Source of the DNA: Callaeas wilsoni
Lineage: Eukaryota > Chordata > Aves > Passeriformes > Callaeidae
Direction: 5' to 3'
DNA length: 64,000 bases
NCBI GenBank assembly: GCA_013398955.1
Contig: VWPU01013471.1
Coordinates: forward strand, 62,001 to 126,000
A program made the translations under genes and the position numbers. Below, in pieces: positions 46,194 through 58,500 of the stretch. The notes beneath the pieces were generated by a model, which saw only the letters and a program-made list of their open reading frames with translations, was not told where the DNA came from and did not search any database. Within the stretch, counting starts at the first letter, position 1, and each line of letters begins with the position of its first letter.

Positions 46194-49100
46194 AACAGTC
46201 CCCAAATGCAATTATTTTCCTGATTTCAAATAATATGATACAATACTGTAATGGGAAAGGTTGCAGTCAAAGGTATCCTTCATACGTTTGTGCACATTTC
46301 TCTTCTTGATAAAATACTTTTGCTACTGAGGAGACTTCTTCCTTGCTGCCAAAACATAATACTTGGGTTTAACAGAAAGTGACAGGCAGCGTGTCATGAC
46401 GAAAACATATCATCAATACAAGAAAAGCCATAAGAAATGTGAGTTCTTGCGTTAGCGGTCTTATGTGTGATGTACGTGTTCACATTGCATGGCTGGCTTG
46501 TCAGAGCAATGCAGGCCTGGAGAAGACAGAGGGCCAGAGGAGAGGTTAAAACAAGCTGGAGAGAGCTGCGGCTTGGGTATGGTGCTTCGGCGGTTTATCA
46601 TGACAAGGTTAGGCATTTAACACTAAGTCCCACAAACTAAGTTTGCCACTTTAGGTCCAAATGAGACTGGGAAAAGAATATGCATGGAAGGAGGTGATGT
46701 GGAGTAGCACAGAAGGAAATTACTTGCTAAGGTCTCTGAGCCATGGTTCCTGCCTGCTCCGGCTGCAGTGGCTAAGGAGATCACTGTTCTTGCCTTTCCA
46801 GCCACCCTCTTGCCAAAGGGTACCACATTGCACAGCCCTGCCCATTAATTTAAACTGCTATTGAACACTTGGGTTCAACTTTTTGGGCAATCTTTTCTGT
46901 GATTTTCTGCATCTTGAAAAGTGATAAAATTTGAGTGAGGGCTCACAGAGAACTGAAGTTTTAGTCTGTCTCAACCATTGCCATTGAAACCAGGAAAGGC
47001 AAATAAAAGACTAACACCCTGTAGCTATCAAAAATATTAAAGCTTCCTCTTTTCTAATGAAAAAAAGATAAACAGAATAGCATAATTTTCCTCATAGCAC
47101 TGAGTAATCAACTTTGGCACACAGGAGGTCTACATGTTTCTGAACTATTTTATTCTGCATGGGTAAACTTGAGAAATTCCAAGCCAAATTACTTACTGAC
47201 AGAGTCTTCTGCAAGACTTACACTGTAAAGTCAGCAGTAGTGACTTTGAATGACCAATTATTTTTGTTGTTCTTGTGAAAAGCCAGTATTTTACACAGCC
47301 TGCACTTCTTCCAAATTGCCTAGTATAGTTTAATGTCACTCTGAAAATTTATTTTCAGTGGCAAAGGTAGTACCTTGTTATTACTGGTGGATTGCAGGAA
47401 TGCAATGACTAATCCTTTAGTCAGTTATTCCCCTGCACATTCTTTAAACCTGTAACAATTTCACATTATGTAATTCTTACTAGGACAAATGTGGCTGAGA
47501 GATAAGCCTTGGGGAAGAAGGTAAAGTTGCAGAACAATTTTGAATAAACGAACTATCCCATACACATTGCGTATTACTCACAGTTTTTCTGATTTGTATA
47601 TTGCAACTTAAGAATTAGATCCCATTTTCTTAAGACATGAGAAATGAAAGAAATGAAAACATCATTTGTTTCATATACCTGTGAGTTATGTACATTTAAG
47701 CGGATTCTTCTGCTCAGTGAAACCAGTTTTCTTCGACAGATTGCTCTGCTACTGTATTTGGTTTAATTTCCTGTTGAATAGCACTAACTGAAATCTGTTA
47801 TGGTTTAAATTGTAATATGACTTTCTCCAGCACTGTCCTCATATCAACCATCTTGAGCCTTTTATTTTTTAGCTAGATGTTTAAAAATAAAATGAATACT
47901 GGGCCAATATTTACACAGGCCAAACCCAGGCAAGTATATTTCTGCCCACCATAAGCAGCATGAGGAAGTAGAAATTAAGAGTTAAAACAATTCCAGCATA
48001 GGGACCCAACTTTTTTTGTGTATTGTCGAGGTACCCTGCTTGCTCCCAGTGGAAACTTAGTGAATCTTCTGATGGCACTTACCTCACTGTAACTGATGTC
48101 CTGAGGTCATCCTATGTTTAAAGGAGAAATCCATGCCTGGAGGAACTTGCAGATTGATGGACCTTTTGCTTATTCTCTTCCAACTTGTTTGTGCATCATT
48201 TGAGAGAAAGTTCAGATAACTTTTTACTTGTAAGAAGCAGCAGGAAACTAGCTCCATTTCTGAGAAACCAGCCTGCTAGTTGGTCTTGTTTTCTCTCAAA
48301 TCCAGGGGTGCAGAAGCAAATGATCACATAAGGTTCATCTTGGCTGATGTCTGGCTTTGTTCCTAGTGAGAAATGGATGGGAGGGAGCTGTGAGGTGAGT
48401 GTTGTGGAGTCACACTTGCAGATTTCCTTAGCACAGGATGAGAACAAAACTAGGAGATACATACATATGTAGTCACCAGATGACACAGTGAGAAAATGTC
48501 AATCAAAATTGCAGAATTAAGAGTACGCTATTTTTCTGAGCTCAGATGAACTCTAATTGCTGCAGTTCACCAGGATAACCCTGGGAAGAAACATCCCACA
48601 ATCCACATGATGCCTCTCTGCTTGTCCTCCGATTTCTGGTGACTCCTGGGATTTCCTCTCTCCTGGGCTATGTAAGAAGTGCTTATGAATTGTCATGCTC
48701 ATATTAGTAGATATCTGGCTTCCCTGAGAGAAGGAAATATCTCTTTAAATGGGTGTACAAATGCAGAGGGCACTAGAGGTAGGGTTTTCTCATCTACAGG
48801 ATCAATATTGCTGCGGCTGGGCTAGTCATTTGACATTTCATTGAACAGTATTTATGCTTCCAAAATTTGCCCCAAACTAAGTACATAAGCTTACTTAAGC
48901 AAATTATTATCTCTTTTTATTTGATGGCAATCACACTGATGATTTTATTTCTTGTGGTAGAACACTTTGTTTATGTTTTCAAAGTATCTTAAAAAGATAG
49001 GACAGAACAAAATGGCTTTAGTGTTTGGGTTGTTGGGGTTTTTTTGGGTTTTTTAATGCATTTTGCTCTCCATTTTTCCTCAAACTTTTCCTATGATGGA

Positions 49101-50149
49101 CTTTGAAATTATTTGTCTGTGGAGCATTGTAAAGCTACTACTGGGATCTTTTAAAATGTTTCCTACAAGTGACTTTTCTCTTCAGCAGTCATTACCTTCA
49201 GCCATGTTTTTTTCTTTAGTCTTTCCATTACCATATATTTTTATTTTACTGTATCTTGCCTGTTCATTGTTAGTATAACGATTGCTTACTTTGGAAAGGA
49301 CTGCTGGCTATCCTGTATTTAGAATGAGTTAATATAAAACATGTTCCACAGTTCTTTTGTTCCTCTTCCGGCCTCTTCGTTGTCATGTTTGTTTCCTGAA
49401 TATTTGTTTTATCCACATGGTTGCTTTCCCTGAAACTTTCTTGAAAGAACTTGTTCTGTCTATTCTGTCTCCTGCTGTTTTATCATTTAAATGTGAGCAC
49501 CTTCCTTTCTTGTATTGATCTAGTAAATGCCTTGTATCTTGAGATACTCTCCTTCTTACTTGTGCGGTTCGTGTGCAAGCAGGCAGACTCATTCATTAAT
49601 CCATAATAATCTTGGTTCTACAAAGAGGTAATTGAGAGCCAAAGGCTGATAACAACTGTGTTCTCACATTTATATCGCTGTGCTATCTCAGCTCCTTTGG
49701 ATGTCTAACAGATCTGTTGAAATGTCCCCATCAATTCCTGCCACGATAGAGGAGTCTTACTGGGCATTTTTTATATTGTGTATGGTGGTTTTTTGTTGTG
49801 GGTTTTGTTTTGGTTTTGGTTTTTCAATGTAGCCTTTTTGTACTTACATATTATCCACCAGTAAACATGTGATTCAGCAGGATTTTGGGTTATGCAAGTA
49901 AAAGAAGGGTAAGTTTATCCTAATGATAATTTTGTTCTGTTTTTCTGGTACACACTATGTAAGTTCTGTAATGCATGGGTTGTGTGCACAGAAAAACACT
50001 AAATCTTGGAGTTATTCAATTTAGAATGCTATTCTGTTTAATTCTGTTCTACCCTTAGCTTGATTGTCCCACCACATTTTGTATTACATAACTTTTGGTC
50101 AAAACAGAGTCTAAAGAAGACCAAACTGTTTTTGATTACTGGATTACAT

Positions 50150-50205
50150 CTGGGATCGATTAGAATCAATAGGAGTTTTGCCACTGATTCCCTGGAATTA
50201 ACTGA
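50150..50205. repeat. Possible ancient sauropsid interspersed repeat
   Basis: AATCAATAGGAGTTTTGCCA followed by CTGATTCCCTGG resembles the 'tcaatgggagttttgccattgacttcaatggg' motif found in many old amniote repeats. A weaker relative may lie at about 973-1010. The match is short and could be chance. Confidence 0.3.
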
Positions 50206-52905
50206 GCTATCCACTCAATGGTAATACAGCTGATCAAAATATAACCATACTCTTATATAATTTCTGCCTAAAGGATGACAAAATCCATTTTAATCTCTTC
50301 CTACATATTTTGCTTTCTCCAGTAATCAGATCAAGAGAGTACTTAGGAAACAATACTAATTCATGTGGACTCTGCAATCCCCACAGTCTCTTGCTTGCCC
50401 ACGTTCATAACTTGCATCATTTGCTCTTCTAGAAAACATGAAGCTACCTGGAAACAACTAGAATATCCTGCTCATGACTAGAAGAATGAATAGATGTGGT
50501 CAGACAGAGGCAGCACATTGTTGCACTGAAGTTGAATGGTTTGTGCCTTTCAACTGATTTTTCTTCAGCAGTGGATGGGGCTGGGAGGAATCTGGGGCAG
50601 AGGAATTTTCATGTGACCCATATTTCTGTGTGGCAGCTCCAGGTAGGGACACTGGGATACCTGAATCTGCTATTGGTACTGCACACGCTCTGCACAGTTG
50701 CTTAATGCAGGCATAGTAAATTTAATGTGTTTAGGTGGTTGGAATCATGTATACACCCAAATGCACTGCACAACACATCTGCTAGAGTCCCAATGGCTTC
50801 TGGAAGTACTGGAGAGTCTTCTGTATATAAACTGCATATTCAAATGGACTTTCATGTGGGACTTCGAGGCACCGGCTGAGGAATGTGTAGTGATTCTGGT
50901 CAGAGGCACTCTACCTGTTTTTCAGCCTGGTTTAGGTGGCCACTAGCTGACTCTGAATTAATCTGGTGATAGCACCTAAGTGGGTTTTGTTGTGTTGGTA
51001 CAATTTCTTTGTGCAGAACACCACTGATGTATCGTGTGTTTTAGAATACGGGTGACTTTAGAACACGGGTTGAAAATAGGTGTAAAAGCTCTTTGTCTCA
51101 AAAAGTCAGTGTTCAAGTTACATGCTTGGCAACATTACTTTGGAGAAACTGTATAACCTCCCATCTTACCAAACAGATTTCCTAAGAACTGATCTGATCT
51201 AAGGCCTCTCACAGCAGCTAAACTGATTATTCTGTGATATCTTACATGTTTGTGTAGCTGTGCTGGCTCATGTTATGGGTATAGGAGGGATGATAATCGG
51301 CAGGAGGGCAGATAAGAAAAATCTTTTCCATCTGAGGATGTCATTCCATATTTTCTTCAACAACAGAGTCAACTTGGGAAATCTCTCTTTGTCCTCAGCT
51401 CTTCATTCAGCCATTCTTTCCCACCCACTTTTGCAGCCACCACCCTTCCAGCGGTGGTGATGGAAGTGCTCGTGGAACATGGTGCAAACCAGGTTGCAGA
51501 CAGCAGTGCATAGCATTACCAAGGCCAAGCAAGACTGTGGTATAGCAAAGAAATAGGCAGCTCTTGGGATGGAGGAACTGGGACTTCTAAACCATCTTTG
51601 CCAAGTAGAAAATGTGTTGTGAACTGCATCCTTCAACATTGCTAATGTAGCCATTCTCATGTGTACTGCATGAGTCATGAAAACAGTCACCTGAGAAGCG
51701 CACAGTATACAAGAGAGATATTTTGAATGGGCAACAGAAACAGGCCTTGGAGAATGTGGCAAGGCAGAACATTGGTTAATATATCTGCTTGCTTGGCATG
51801 GCTACGGCTTGGGATTTATGTGGGGAAAAAAAGGAGGACTTGTAATTTGATTAATTAGAAAGCCATTTTTGGTGTCTTGCCTATACATAGGCACGAGGAT
51901 TGAAAGGAGTCACTGAATTGGCATGATAGGAAGGATAAGAGAGCTCTTGTGGTCAATCAGGCAGCATTAATCAGTACATGTGACTTGCTGTGAAACTGGT
52001 GCTGTACTGAAAACCATCATGATCCTGAAATATTTGCGTGGCAAGATGCAAGATCCAATGCAGATGTGGTGGGTTACAGACGGGCTCAAAGATGAAAAGT
52101 TTAAAAAGAACTGTGCACTGATGGCTATCCCAGTAACAAAGTATTTACCCTAATGAATTCACTTTAAATACCTCCTCTTCAGAGTTCATATGCAAACCTC
52201 TGAGGTGTGTGTTGCTTACCTCTGAGCTGTTAGAGGTATATTGGGCAATAGGCTCCCCAGCTTACAGTTTGGCAGGTAATCTTTTCTCATGGGTACCTGA
52301 GCTATTTTTAGATAATGCAGCTGGCCCCTTTCTAAAAGACTGATAATGGCTTAGGATGCTGATCTCAGGCATGTGTATTCATTCCTTCTTCAAGGCAAGC
52401 AAAACTGTCAGTGATCAACAAGGAGATTTATGAGCCTCGCTGGAAGCAGTGGGTTTTCCTGGCATTGTATTCAGCAGGAACAGTGGGTGTAGGAAGGGAC
52501 ATGCTCCCTGTTTACATGAGCCCCGTGGGGTAAACTTTTGCCGATAGTGACTATGGGAACCAGTTCTTTAGTACTTGCTTGGCAATAAAATATTAAATAT
52601 CCTCTCTGGAATGTGCCTGCAGACTGTTCCTGGGGATTTAGAAGTGTGGAAAATGATAATAGGAAGTAAAAGAAGCCATGTCATTTTGGCAAAAGCAGCA
52701 TGAATTCACCTTTGTGAAGATGAAGGAGCTTCTCCACATGCTCTATTGGAAGTTTTGAACTAAGACTATTTTTCAACAGCTGGAAAAAGGGCTCACTCCC
52801 CAATGTCACCAAATGGCCTTTCTTCACTGTAAGCAATTCTCCCAGAGGAAGAGCAAACTTTCAGTTGAGCTTATAATGGCAAAGCCTCTCCTTTCTAATT
52901 TCAGG

Positions 52906-52927
52906 CATTTTGTTTGTAAACAAAATG
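52906..52927. promoter_or_regulatory. Near-perfect palindrome with forkhead-type sites
   Basis: Ten-base complementary arms, CATTTTGTTT and AAACAAAATG, flank a 2-base centre. The middle reads GTAAACA, the forkhead consensus, with TGTTTGT on the other half. This could be a paired FOX binding site. No accessibility or conservation information is available. Confidence 0.35.
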
Positions 52928-55900
52928 TCTGGTAAGACTTTGCTGTATTGGTAATGACACTATTTTGGTGACTGTGATCCTGGGCAGGACATCAGGATGC
53001 GTTTGATACTCTGCAGGAACAGCATGAAAAGACGGTTGCTGTCCCCAAAAAAGCTCGTGCACTCTGGATGTTAGAGAGATAGCAGAGGCATGTGGATGAG
53101 CAAATGAGCACAGAGTCTTGTGAAAGCACACTCATAATGACAGGGGACTCGGCCCCTCTGAATCCCAACCTCCAGGCTCAGACTTTTGTTTGCATCCTGA
53201 CAAGGAAAACTTCTCCAAAGACATTGAAGAAGGAGCTCTGTGACTGTGCTTGGTGCACCTTCCAAAGATAAAGGCACCAGAGTGGAGCTGGGAGGTGGCA
53301 GCTGTGAGGGTGCAGTCAGGTTATAAGCATGCTATGCAAAGTTAACCTCATGGGAAAGAGAGGGTGGCGCCCATTCTGTTCTTCAGGATCCAATCCCACT
53401 TTCCATGCAAAACTCCTGGTGCACTGAACGGGACCTGTCAGAAACAGCAGAGGCCTGGGAGCCAGATGCCATCCTTGATGCCATTTGTTGCATCTGCCAG
53501 GCGTCTGGTAGGCAGCGTGTCACACTGGCTTCCTGAGAGGCATCAGCTGCCAGGCTTCTTGGTGCACACCTTGTTCTCTGAATTCCTGGATTCCTGGGTG
53601 GTCAGGCCTATTGCCATATGCATACCAGCTAGTGCCTGGGTGGCTCCACACCAGCTGTGGTGCATGCAGACTGCTCCTTGGCAAATATCACTGTGCAGCT
53701 GAGGCTGGGGTTGTAGGAGGATAGTGTGGAGGGATGTTGAAGATGCTGTAGGGAGCAGAGGAGAGAGAGGGATAGCTGAGACTATAACTGCAGGAGGCTG
53801 GGGACATGGGGAAGAACTGAGGGGGTTTGTTGGGGTCTAGCTGGGGAAACTGTGGGAGCCTGGAATCCTTCAGTGGCAATGTAGGGGAGGAAGATTAACT
53901 GCAGCTTGGGTGTGACCTATATTTGAGATCTGTGGTGTTGTGTAGTGAAACTCAGTAAAGCAAGGACATTGCAACAAAGTGGGAAGAGACACAGGCAAAA
54001 TGTGTATAAAAAGGTGGGGAGGTGATGATGGAGGACATGAGAACACTGGTGTGTAGGAAGTACAGAGGGAAAACCACATTTTATGGAAAGAATCACGTGT
54101 TGGAAAATAATGCCCTTTGTAGCCTAATGTTTATCCTGAATTGTGGAATCCTTCGAGCATTGCCTATACAGACTATATCCAGCCTTGCACTGGATGCTGC
54201 CTTTAAAATAAAATAGGGTTTCTTTCCTTATTCTGAAATAGTAGTATGCAAACTAATAGCCATGGCACAAGCCACAGGATTTCAGAGATGGGATGAAGCG
54301 TGCCAGTCAGAACAAATCCAATTATAATTTAATTTTAAAGATTTGTTTTAATTTACCATATGGTGTAAATTACAGTAAGTTTACAGCTCTATCATTTTCA
54401 CTTGTCTTTTACCAGAAATGCTGAATTACTATGATGGCAGCTGGGACTACCAAGACACTTGAATGGAGACAGCCTGTCCTTACAGATTTTCAGTTGCAGA
54501 TTTCTGGGCGTATCTCCCTGAAAAGATGAACACTAGATGATTGTTTTTTAATATTTTGTAATTTTAATTATGTTAGTACTTTTTGAGGAAGAGTGGCTTG
54601 ACAGACTGAGTGCTTCTTCAGCTGAGGAATGGAACAGTGACTGGAAGATCAGAGAGGGACAGTTTCCTGAGATATCTGCCATGCCTGTCACTGTGGTGTC
54701 TAAGTGGCATGCTGCAACAGCACTGCAAGAAATCTGAATGCATTATCAGTGGCTTTGCAACTGGTTATGCTGACTTCAATCAGAATTTTGCTCCAGATTG
54801 ACTTAGAAGACATCAGTAATTAAAACTAAGGTATTTATTTTATTTTTTACAAATAAGCTTCAGTGCTGGTGAAGACTGAAAGTCCTGCAAAGAAGGGTGA
54901 GAATGAGGTCTGGCTCAAGCATGTGTTTGATTCTGAGTAGACTACAAACAACAAGGATTGTTTTCTCAGAACCTTTGTGACTGACACTAAACTACTGTTT
55001 ACTCTCTTTGAGCCTTTTTTCACTGCCTCAGCCTCAAATCCCTACCTTTGTGTATGTCCTGGCAGAATGAACCTACTGAGGGCTGTGAAATTCTTTACTA
55101 TGCTTCTAGCAGCCATAAAACATATGGTTCCCTTGGATTGTTTTTATCAATTAGTGTAAATCAAGCAAAGAAACTGAAGATGAAGCCTTATTATCAGAAG
55201 CCCCTTTGCTCAGCAAAGAAAACCATCTGATTCCAAGCCCCAGGCATGACTAAAATTCTTCGCTAACTTTGACTTTGACACAGTTAAAACAGCAAAAAAC
55301 TTGTCTCAGTCATTTTCATTCTACTCTAGGTAATCATATAGTTTTAATTCCCCTCCTTGCCTCTTCACGTTGTAATATGAGCTGTGGGCTTCAAACACAT
55401 ACCATGAAGTGCCCAGGTGAGAAAAAAGTGCTGTGACTGACTTTTTGCAGACACTTAGCTTGCAAGGGGTTGTTTATGTAAGATACAGTAGAGACCTGTT
55501 TGCCCAGATAAGAATTGCACTTTGAAAACAAAGGTATTAAACTTCAGCTGGTCACCTGTCACAGCTAGAATTTTACTCTTTTTTACCACCCAAACTCATT
55601 GCTAAACCTACTGTAATCCTGAAATGTAACTTTGAAGTGTGATTTATGGTTATGATTAGATTTGTGGTATCAAGTTGCTCTTCTAAACCCCCTCGTTTTC
55701 CTAGGAAGGTGGAGCTATAAATATCCTGGGAGCAGGAGCACTGGGATGATATTGCCCCGTTTATTCTAAAAGCTTTGTTGTTTGTTTGTTTTTTCTTTTA
55801 AAACACCAAAAAAATCCCCACGTCAAAACAACCCCTGAAACAAAAAGAAACCCCAATCCAACAACTATCACATAATTAAATTTCATGTAATGTTTAATTA

Positions 55901-58239
55901 TCCTAAGAGATTAGATTAAAAAATCCCAAACAACAAAAAAACCAAAAACATGGAAAAAGTAGTTGAGAGCAAAACAGCCTGTAGGAGTTAGAAAGAGAAG
56001 GCATAGTTTCAAACTCTAACTGTGAGGACAAAAATGTGTTCGGAGTGACTGTCAGCTTCCCCAGGGGTAAAATGCAAAGGCTCTAAATTGTAACATTGCT
56101 GGGAAATCAGACAGATTTTTTTTCCCCTCTCCTCACTCACAGGGGCATTGTGACAAAATGAGAATGCTGAAGATATTTTGGAAAATAAATTTTTCAGTGC
56201 CTCAGACTGTAGCTTGCAGCTGCCAAGGGTCTGGATTGTATTCAGAAGATTCTAGACAGTCACGCAAAACAAACATGAAAAAGAAAAACAAAGGTTTTCC
56301 TGACATAAACCCTTGTAGTGGTGTTTTCAGTTCAGGACTGCCGTTTCACTCTACCCTTGGTTAGTGGTTTGCAACCGAGTGTGCATGCATATGTTTAACT
56401 ACTTGCAAAGGCCGTTACTGACAGAAAAGTGTCAGTAACTGATCCTCGTTTGGATATGTGAGATCATTGCTTGCAGCACAGCAAGAAAAAAAGATTTCCT
56501 CTCCTTCAGCCTGGATCCTGTACATAGATCATCCTCTTCCCATCAAGCTTGCCGGACTCTACTTCCTCTCTCACAACCAATATTCCCTTTCTGAATTCCC
56601 ATGCTTATGAGGCAGTTTGAAGTATGTCACAATGATATAATTTTTCTGCTCCATCCACAGGCTTAGTGGGATCTTCCATGCAGGAGAGCACTGTGGAGGC
56701 ATTGCACAGCATAGGCCATCTACCAAGATAATTGGAGGAATTCAGGTGTATCTTGCTTCTGTCGAGGAGAGAGAGGAAGGGCAGACTTTGGCTGGAGAGG
56801 AAGCGCCGTTCTTGGGGACAGAACCCTCTCCATGTGGGCTGGGGATGGTGGACAGGCTCTCCGCGGGGAGGCTGTGCAGGTCTTCAAGAGTGCCCTTGTA
56901 GGGATGTACCTGCACAGCAACTATGCTGCAGTAAATCTGCATCCCTACACACCAGGAGGAATTGGGAGTTCAGTCAGGGTTCAAGAGTGGTTGTCAGTGA
57001 GCCAGGGCTGGCTCTCCTGGTGTTTTCAGCAAGACTTTTCAAGTGTTTGAATCTGAAGTGCTGTAATCACAGGAAGAGAATGAAAGGAGAGCTCACCTCA
57101 GGAGAACTGGTCAGTGGGAAGAGCTGGCTGAGCAGAAGTAAATAAGAATACTTTAATTGCCTGTGAGAATACCAAATGAAAAAGTGGGAGGAAGAGCTGG
57201 CAGTTTCCTCCTCACTGAGACTGCTGAAATGTCCATAGGAAGTCAGAATAGCAAGATTGAATGCTGGTGTCCCACACCATTTCATGTTTATCTCATGAGT
57301 AACCTTTTGATGAACAGCAGACTTGTATGCACTCCACAAATATGCAGTCTAAGCACTGAAGTTGCTGTTCTGTCTGGTTCTTTTGTCATTGCACTGAGAA
57401 CAGTGAAGAAACAGCCAGAGGGCTCGAAAAGATCAGTTTCAGTGTCTTCACTCAAATATGTCACTTTTTTTTTTGAGAGAGACAGATGTGATGTACCCGA
57501 ATCTGACCAAAATTCAGTGGTTACATTAAAAGTAAGTGCCTTGTTTGTGTAAGACAAAAAACCAAAAAAATATTTTGAAAATCCATCAGTGCAATCCAGA
57601 ATGATGAGCCACTTTCATTAATTTGAGCTATTTAAGCATTTTCTTTGTGCTGAGCAGGATGAGATGGATTCCAAAATGGAGAAGAATAATGCTCCTCCCC
57701 AGCTCTGATTTCTCTGTCAGAGACAAATGTTCGAATGTAATATACAAGGAAATAGCTTTCATCTCATACAGAGGCCCTATTGTGCTTCAGAAGGGGTTTT
57801 GGAGTTATTTAAATTTTTGCTTCTTCTTCTTGAGTAGGCAGTCTCCAATGGCTGACTCTGAAGCTACCAGTCTGCAGTGTCATCAGATTGGGCCACAACT
57901 GCTCCTCTGGCACTGATAGGTATTTGGGTTTTGCCCTAAATCGTAAACTGAGAAACCATAAACTTGCCTAAAAGTTTATCAGATCTAATGCACTTTTACT
58001 GGGATGAGGAGGAAATACAGCGGTGGTAAACAAATATAAGAACCTATTGTGACTGCGGCTTAGAATCACCAGGAGACCAATTAACACCTTTTTGTTAGGA
58101 TTAACTATTACGATGTTTTCAGCAAGAGCCTTAAATTGGTACTTTCTTGTAGTTCAAAGTGTGACTACACTGCAGTTACAAGGGAAGTGGAGATCAAAGC
58201 TCCCAGAACAAATAATTACATGAAGGTAAATTCCATCTG

Positions 58240-58500
58240 ATGTAGGAAACAGCAGAAGCCTCCGAAGAACAGCAAACAGCCTGGCCGGGAGGAGCCCTTC
58301 AGGGTGTGAGCCGCACAAAAGGCGGCTTTCAAAGGGAGAAACGCCTCTCGGGCTGGGTTGGGATGGCGATGGGGGTGAACCGGCCCCCCTGAAACCACAC
58401 CGTTGTGCGGGGATGCTCTCTGCTGTGTCAGCAGCTCCATTATGGAGCGTTTTATTTTCTGAGGTTCATCACTCAGCTGAACCGGTGCTAATACGTAGCA
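58240..58500. promoter_or_regulatory. Isolated CpG-rich patch in the gene desert
   Basis: About 260 bases with more than ten CpGs (CCGAAG, GGCCGGG, GAGCCGCAC, AGGCGGC, AAACGCC, CTCGGGC, GGCGATG, AACCGGCC, ACCGTTG, GTGCGGG), surrounded by CpG-poor DNA. It is too short for a classical island but stands out strongly. It may be a small promoter (for instance of a long non-coding RNA), an enhancer, or a GC-rich repeat remnant. A donor-like AAAG|GTAATT lies at about 58,546. ORFs across it show no domain. Confidence 0.4.

Larger units (their letters stand above)
43554..58239. other. Gene-poor interval, part 5
   Basis: No coding gene recognised across about 14.7 kb. ORFs of 96 to 137 codons (for example 51,403-51,762, 53,364-53,702 and 56,732-57,145) lack known domains. 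Local features include a duplicated inverted motif at 46.15 kb, G/T-rich stretches at about 49.02-49.06 and 49.78-49.83 kb, a forkhead-type palindrome at 52.91 kb, and an AT-rich, non-repetitive block at 54.31-54.48 kb that could be a regulatory element. Confidence 0.55.

Noticed and set aside
53364..53702. 112-codon ORF in moderately GC-rich sequence
   Set aside because: No recognisable family and no exon signals. A retroviral or retrogene origin was considered but no motif supports it.
56732..57145. 137-codon ORF with overlapping shorter ORFs in other frames
   Set aside because: Several frames are open at once and the peptide is Arg/Gly/Ser-rich without domains, so it looks composition-driven.
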